Below, piece by piece: positions 59,978 through 64,000 of a stretch of 64,000 nucleotides of DNA (its first letter is position 1; each line of letters opens with the position of its first letter). The stretch lies in the NCBI RefSeq assembly GCF_004006635.1, contig NZ_CP034842.1, positions 62,001 through 126,000 of the forward strand, written 5' to 3'. The stretch is from Fusobacterium necrophorum subsp. necrophorum. Lineage in GTDB: Bacteria > Fusobacteriota > Fusobacteriia > Fusobacteriales > Fusobacteriaceae. A program made the translations under genes and the position numbers. Below the pieces are notes generated by a model that saw nothing but the letters and a program-made list of their open reading frames with translations, had not been told where the DNA came from and ran no database searches.

Positions 59978-60074
59978 TTTGTTCTCCTTTCAATTTTTTT
60001 ATTCTGAAACAAGAGTAACAAATTTATTTTAAAAAAGCAAATTTCCGGAAAGTTGTCCTGTTATGTCCTTTTAT

Positions 60075-60123
60075 TAAAAAAGCACTCAAAGAACAGCTTT
60101 TTACTGAAACTTGAGTGTTTTTT
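60075..60123. terminator. bidirectional terminator hairpin
   Basis: CACTCAA (60083-60089) pairs with TTGAGTG (60111-60117); flanking A and T runs extend the stem and give T tracts on both strands. It immediately follows the decayed reading frame at 60123-60197 on the minus strand. Confidence 0.7.
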
Positions 60124-60197
60124 CAAAAATTAAATGAAATTTTAGCATCATCCTCAACAGGAATTCCTCCAACAACAATATCATTTGGAATCTCTGC
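60123..60197 (-). pseudogene. 3' remnant of an outer-membrane-type protein gene (24 codons)
   Basis: Between pdxR and panC a minus-strand frame reads AEIPNDIVVGGIPVEDDAK then ISFNF and TGA, directly followed by a terminator. The sequence has coding-like composition unlike the surrounding AT-rich DNA, and ends in the alternating aromatic C-terminus (final F) typical of outer-membrane beta-barrels. Upstream an in-frame TGA blocks it and the pdxR stop lies 20 bp away. I infer the truncated tail of a lost porin/autotransporter gene; a chance match is possible. Confidence 0.4.
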
Positions 60198-60218
60198 TCA
60201 AGAGTAAAAAAGAAAAAA

Positions 60219-61613
60219 TCATAGAATATGTTTATGTTTCTCCAAAAGTTTTAATAGAATAGAGATTCCCTCCTGTATTTGTTCTTTTTGCAAGCTTGCA
60301 TATCCCAAAAGAAAAATCGAATTTTGAGAAGGCTTATCTTGAAAATAATATTCACGTATCGAATATATACGAACATAGTGTTTTCGACACTCTTCTAAAA
60401 ATTTCTCCTCATCTAAAAAGTAAGGAAAACTTAACAGCAAATGAAGGCCGGCATCGGCTCCTAAAATTGTAATATTTGTTTTTTTAAAACATTGTACAAC
60501 GAACTCTCTTTTCTGTTTATAAAGGGTTCTCATACGATTTAGATGCTTTACAAAATGTCCTTCTGCAATGAACTTATATAATATTTTTTGACTTAATGTG
60601 GAAACCGGACAAATAAAATAAGGAAGTTTTTTTTCATAAATATTTAGTAAATTTTTAGGTAATACCATATAGCTTACTCGGATAGCCGGACTGATAGACT
60701 TCGAAAAACTTCCCATGTAGATCACTTTATCTTTTTGATCAATAGCTTTTAGAGCGGGAATGGGTCTTCCATTGTATTTAAATTCACTGTCATAATCATC
60801 TTCTACAATATAATGTTCTTCGGAAGAATTTGCCCAATGTAAAAGTTCATTTCTACGCTGAATAGGCATAATAACTCCGGTAGGGAATTGGTGTGAAGGA
60901 GTGATACAGGCAATCTGAATCCTTTGCTTTTTCAATTCTTCCACCATAATTCCAGATTCATCTAAAGAAATCGGATAAAATTCTATTTGATTGGATGCAA
61001 ATAATTCTCGTAACATCTTATAACCGGGATTTTCCAGACCATAAATTTTTTTTTCAAATATTTTAAAAATAATATAGAAGAGGTATTCTATTCCGGAACT
61101 AATGATAATTTGACTCGGATTGACAGAAAAACCTCTGGAATTTACTAAGTACTGACAAATACTTTCCCGAAGCGGAAAATATCCTTGAATATCTCCCTGA
61201 AATAAGAGATCCTCATTTTGTTCCTCATAAATATCCCGTGTAATTCTTTTAAAAATGGTTTTAGGAATACTTTGAGCATCTACCCCGGAATAAGCAAAGT
61301 CATACTTTATTTTCTGTATATTTTCCTCTTTTGTCTTATGTTCACAGAGAAAAGGAGTTGTTACCATATTTTCAACATTGGCAACAAAATAGCCTCGCCT
61401 TTCTATCGAATAAATGTAGCCTTCTTCCAATAAAAGATATAGAGCATTCTGAACTGTACTTTGACTAATGTGATAGTGTTCCATAAAATTTTTTTTCGAA
61501 GGAAGCCTCTCATCCGCACGAAAATTTCCGTTTTGAATTTGTTTCTTAATTTCTGTATACATCTGAATGTATAGAGGAGTTTTACTATTATTGTCTAAAG
61601 GGAATATCATCAT
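60219..61613 (-). CDS. pdxR: MocR-family (GntR/aminotransferase) regulator, PdxR-like
   Basis: 464 aa. N-terminal GntR winged helix (about 1-75: TPLYIQMYTEIKKQIQNG, LPSKKNFMEHYHISQSTVQNAL) fused to a fold-type I aminotransferase domain with IVEDDYDSEF, PLP-lysine region YMGSFSKSISPAIRVSY, and ACITPSHQFPTG. MocR proteins adjacent to pdxS, such as PdxR, sense PLP and control B6 synthesis. Transcribed divergently from pdxS with 100 bp between, so it most likely regulates that gene and itself. Confidence 0.9.
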   Translation of the reverse strand: MMIFPLDNNSKTPLYIQMYTEIKKQIQNGNFRADERLPSKKNFMEHYHISQSTVQNALYLLLEEGYIYSIERRGYFVANVENMVTTPFLCEHKTKEENIQKIKYDFAYSGVDAQSIPKTIFKRITRDIYEEQNEDLLFQGDIQGYFPLRESICQYLVNSRGFSVNPSQIIISSGIEYLFYIIFKIFEKKIYGLENPGYKMLRELFASNQIEFYPISLDESGIMVEELKKQRIQIACITPSHQFPTGVIMPIQRRNELLHWANSSEEHYIVEDDYDSEFKYNGRPIPALKAIDQKDKVIYMGSFSKSISPAIRVSYMVLPKNLLNIYEKKLPYFICPVSTLSQKILYKFIAEGHFVKHLNRMRTLYKQKREFVVQCFKKTNITILGADAGLHLLLSFPYFLDEEKFLEECRKHYVRIYSIREYYFQDKPSQNSIFLLGYASLQKEQIQEGISILLKLLEKHKHIL

Positions 61614-61713
61614 TTTTCTGACCTCATAAATTTTTTTTATTCTGATACTTTATTTAATGTCAGTATACGACTATACTATAGAAAAGTCAATGAAAACAAA
61701 GGGAGGAAAAAAG
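61614..61713. promoter_or_regulatory. divergent pdxR/pdxS control region
   Basis: Contains TATACT at 61672-61677 as a likely -10 for pdxS and related motifs CTGATAC (61642-61648) and CAGTATA (61661-61667), with inverted GTATA/TATAC elements at 61663-61676, candidate MocR binding sites. The -35 (TTTATT at 17 bp) is poor, as expected for an activator-dependent promoter. Confidence 0.4.
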
Positions 61714-62562
61714 ATGGATATGATTACAAAATTTAATGGTGGAGTCATTATGGATGTAACGAATGTAGAGCAAGCAAAGATTGCAGAAGAAGCCGGTGCA
61801 GTCGCTGTTATGGCTTTGGAAAGAGTCCCAGCCGATATTCGAGCAGCCGGAGGAGTTTCAAGAATGAGTGACCCTAAAATGATTCGAGAAATTATGGCAG
61901 CAGTCAAAATTCCTGTTATGGCAAAAGTAAGAATTGGGCATTTCGTGGAAGCTGAAATTTTGGAAGCTATTGGTATTGATTTTATTGATGAATCGGAAGT
62001 ATTATCTCCTGCCGACAATGTGTATCATGTAAATAAAAATGAGTTCAAAACTCCGTTTGTATGTGGAGCCAGAAATTTAGGAGAAGCCCTACGAAGAATT
62101 TGTGAAGGAGCAAAGATGATTCGTACCAAAGGAGAAGCGGGAACAGGAGATGTCGTACAAGCAGTTTCTCATATGAGACAAATTATGAAAGAAATAAACA
62201 CAGTGAAAGCTTTACGAGAAGACGAATTATATGTTATGGCGAAAGACTTACAAGTCTCTTATGAATTGGTAAAATATGTTCATGAAAACGGAAGATTACC
62301 CGTACCTAATTTCTCAGCAGGAGGAGTTGCAACTCCGGCAGATGCAGCCTTAATGAGAAGATTGGGGGCTGATGGAGTTTTTGTAGGAAGTGGAATTTTT
62401 AAATCTGGAGACCCTAGAAAACGAGCAAAAGCTATTGTAGAAGCAGTCCAAAATTATAAAAATCCTGAAATAATTGCAAAAGTATCTGAGAATTTAGGAG
62501 AAGCCATGGTAGGAATCAACGAAGAAGAAATTAAAGTAATCATGGCGGCACGAGGGGTTTAA
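61714..62562 (+). CDS. pdxS: pyridoxal 5'-phosphate synthase lyase subunit PdxS
   Basis: 282 aa from the ATG at 61714 (SD GGGAGG 7 nt upstream). [41 protein letters not shown], catalytic lysine in [38 protein letters not shown] and [19 protein letters not shown] are canonical. The subunit builds PLP from ribose-5-phosphate, glyceraldehyde-3-phosphate and ammonia. The glutaminase partner pdxT, usually directly downstream, is absent; PdxS alone can use free ammonia in vitro. Confidence 0.97.
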   Translation: MDMITKFNGGVIMDVTNVEQAKIAEEAGAVAVMALERVPADIRAAGGVSRMSDPKMIREIMAAVKIPVMAKVRIGHFVEAEILEAIGIDFIDESEVLSPADNVYHVNKNEFKTPFVCGARNLGEALRRICEGAKMIRTKGEAGTGDVVQAVSHMRQIMKEINTVKALREDELYVMAKDLQVSYELVKYVHENGRLPVPNFSAGGVATPADAALMRRLGADGVFVGSGIFKSGDPRKRAKAIVEAVQNYKNPEIIAKVSENLGEAMVGINEEEIKVIMAARGV

Positions 62563-62595
62563 AAATTCTGATACCTGTAAAATGATAAGAAGGGG

Positions 62596-62641
62596 CTGTT
62601 GCAAATTGATGACTTTTATCATTCATTTGTGACAGTTTTTT
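62596..62641 (+). terminator. terminator of pdxS
   Basis: Long imperfect hairpin: CTGT...ACAG outside, CAAAT/ATTTG and GATGA/TCATT inside (62596-62635), then TTTTTT. The left arm with its GGGG-CTGTTGCAAA start resembles the terminal repeats of some IS elements, so it may derive from one. The following 62642-62748 holds no gene. Confidence 0.75.
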
Positions 62642-62748
62642 CTTTCTTAATAAAAAAATAGAAATCTTTTAGAAATTTTACTCTATTTAGACTTCTATTT
62701 TAATTTTGGGTCGAACTTAACACAAGTCCTTTTTTTAATAAAACTATT

Positions 62749-63498
62749 TTATTTATAAAGAATCCTTTTTTCATCCTCCACTTCTTTTATGGTGACCTCT
62801 ACTTCAAAAGCTTCCAAAATGTTGCCGGATGACAATACTTCTTCTGTCTTTCCAAAAGCTAAAATTTCTCCATTCTTCATCAAAATAATCTGATCACAAA
62901 ATTTGAATGCCAAATCAATATTATGAATGGACAAAAGAATGGTTTTTTCTTTCATTTCCTGAAATAATTTCAACAATCCCAATTGATGCTTGATATCTAA
63001 ATGATTGATAGGTTCATCCAAAACTACCATCTCTGTTTTTTGTGCAAAAGCCTTTGCAACAAAGGCCCTCTTTGCCTCTCCTCCCGAAACGGTCCCTATC
63101 GTTTTTTCTCTTAATTCTTCCAAATCAAATACTCGCAAACTCTCCTCTACTATCTTTTCATCCTCTCGAGAATAATTAACAAATAACTTCTTATAGGGAT
63201 ATCTTCCCATTTTGACAACATCTTCTATTGTCATTTCATCAATATAAACTATATTTTGGGGAACGAAAGATAAAGATTTTGCAAACTCTTTCCGAGAAAT
63301 ATGATTGATTTCCCTTCCATCAAAATAAATTTCATTATGGCTTGGTAATTCTCGAATCAGATGTCTTAATAGTGTTGTTTTTCCGGATCCGTTTGCCCCT
63401 AATATTCCGGTAATACAATTCTTTGGAAGCGAAAGTGAAATATTTTTTAAGATCTGTTTTTTTCCTTTCCGATAGAATAAATTTCTAATTTCTATCAT
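62749..63498 (-). CDS. FecE/FhuC-type ABC transporter ATPase
   Basis: 249 aa from ATG 63498, which overlaps the permease stop (ATGA). Walker A ILGANGSGKTTLLRHL, Q-loop SFVPQNIVYI, signature TVSGGEAKRAFVAKAFAQ (SGGEAKR, a slight variant of SGGExQR), Walker B MVVLDEPINHLDI and H-loop LLSIHNIDLAF. Supplies energy for uptake of iron chelates, heme or cobalamin with the FecCD permease upstream. The substrate-binding protein is outside the window. Confidence 0.94.
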   Translation of the reverse strand: MIEIRNLFYRKGKKQILKNISLSLPKNCITGILGANGSGKTTLLRHLIRELPSHNEIYFDGREINHISRKEFAKSLSFVPQNIVYIDEMTIEDVVKMGRYPYKKLFVNYSREDEKIVEESLRVFDLEELREKTIGTVSGGEAKRAFVAKAFAQKTEMVVLDEPINHLDIKHQLGLLKLFQEMKEKTILLSIHNIDLAFKFCDQIILMKNGEILAFGKTEEVLSSGNILEAFEVEVTIKEVEDEKRILYK

Positions 63499-64000
63499 TC
63501 TTTTCCTCCATAGGAATAGTTCTTCCTTACAATCCATAAAAATAATGGAGTTCCTACAAAGGCAGTGATCACTCCGATTGGCATTTCTTCGGGAGAAAAA
63601 TAAGTTCTCGCAAAGGTATCGGAAAGCACTAAAAAACTTCCTCCTAAAAATACGGAGAACAACACTAAAGTTTTATGCTGATACCCAATCAATTTTCTTG
63701 AAATATGTGGAATTACCAATCCAATAAAACCTATAATTCCGGTCAAAGATACCAAAACAGAAATCAATAAAGTTGAAATCCCTATCATCATACACTTTAA
63801 AAAAGTGGTATTCACTCCTAAGGTGTTGGCATTGGTATCTCCCATCAACAAAATATCCATTTCATAGGAATATAGTACTACCACTCCTAAAGCAAACAAA
63901 AAAAGGAAAAATGGATAGCTTAAATCTTCCCAAGCTGCCGAACTCAGACTTCCGGTCATCCAAAACATCGCTGTCACCAACTGAGAATTATTTTTACTGC
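63495..64000 (-). CDS. FecCD-family ABC transporter permease, C-terminal part
   Basis: Partial: open from the right edge to the stop at 63495, about 168 codons with four or more membrane helices. SQLVTAMFWMTGSLSSAAW, LGVNTTFLKCMMIGISTLL, GIIGFIGLVIPHISRKLIG (the EAA-like loop of BtuC/FecD) and DTFARTYFSPEEMPIGVITAFVGTPLFLWIV are characteristic of BtuC/FhuB/FecCD permeases. Likely iron-siderophore, heme or B12 uptake. The N-terminal half lies beyond the window. Confidence 0.93.
   Translation of the reverse strand, partial: SKNNSQLVTAMFWMTGSLSSAAWEDLSYPFFLFLFALGVVVLYSYEMDILLMGDTNANTLGVNTTFLKCMMIGISTLLISVLVSLTGIIGFIGLVIPHISRKLIGYQHKTLVLFSVFLGGSFLVLSDTFARTYFSPEEMPIGVITAFVGTPLFLWIVRKNYSYGGKE

Noticed and set aside
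62592..62605. IS terminal repeat (GGGG-CTGTTGCAAA) marking an insertion sequence
   Set aside because: No transposase or second repeat is present; the sequence folds with 62620-62635 into a good terminator, so a terminator call is enough.
62563..62748. Search for pdxT downstream of pdxS
   Set aside because: Only a terminator and AT-rich sequence were seen; no glutaminase motif on either strand.
1..64000. CRISPR arrays, rRNA operons, prophage or large integrative element
   Set aside because: No regularly spaced direct repeats, no rRNA sequence and no integrase, terminase or conjugation genes were seen in the window.

Overview
The window is AT-rich chromosome from a Gram-negative anaerobe, most likely a Fusobacterium of the necrophorum/gonidiaformans type. 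Supporting evidence includes an L27 with a cleavable N-terminus beside its Prp protease, heptose-kinase (LPS) and outer-membrane-type remnants alongside Firmicutes-like genes (RNase J, RbgA, YhbY, MocR/PdxS), a sigma-54 system with a 4-hydroxybutyryl-CoA dehydratase, and a tmRNA whose tag reads GNRNYALAA. Species is an inference; no database search was possible.

Left end (1-9.8 kb) is a sigma-54 block. rpoN and a PAS-type enhancer-binding protein sit together. Two canonical -24/-12 promoters (TGGCAT-N5-TTGCT) lie in front of abfD (start only, cut by the window edge) and of an NhaC-family transporter, each with a palindromic upstream site. The transporter is followed upstream by its probable NtrC-type response regulator and a periplasmic-solute-sensing histidine kinase. 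An IS91-like (HUH) element interrupted by one TGA codon is inserted between the two halves.

9.9-26.9 kb is a single leftward run of 17 tightly packed or overlapping genes, with one clear promoter at its head and one terminator at its tail: DUF445, ruvB, an Rrf2 regulator, rsmE, mtaB, a LytR_C protein, an MreD-like protein, PBP2, RNase J, yhbY, dxs, an HD protein, tlyA, ctpA, rsmI, rbgA, nadE and a small membrane protein. 26.9-38.3 kb has a DUF1858 protein, a pyridoxal-kinase-like gene, tRNA-Ser(GGA), a small accessory cluster with a secreted glycine-zipper protein and small membrane proteins, PAP2, HtpX, the L21-Prp-L27 operon, a TPR protein, ispF, rfaE1, cobO with a long structured leader, a RelB/RelE-type toxin-antitoxin pair and tmRNA. 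tRNA-Ser and tmRNA, about 9.6 kb apart and pointing at each other, are followed by near-identical ~150-bp trailers ending in the same terminator.

38.4-53.3 kb is rightward: MATE exporter, YebC, RecG, ProS, M32 carboxypeptidase, DUF2207+LemA, malic enzyme, a WalJ-like hydrolase, a UDG-superfamily protein and an OmpR/HK two-component pair. 53.3-60 kb is leftward: a TctABC tricarboxylate transporter and a pantothenate cluster (panB, PanG-like reductase, PanS-like transporter, panC; no panD or panE). The right end has divergent MocR (PdxR-like)/pdxS without pdxT, and an iron-type ABC transporter running off the edge.

No CRISPR array, rRNA or prophage was seen. The most novel-looking items are the duplicated RNA-gene trailers, the glycine-zipper cluster, the cobO leader and the compact sigma-54 circuit.
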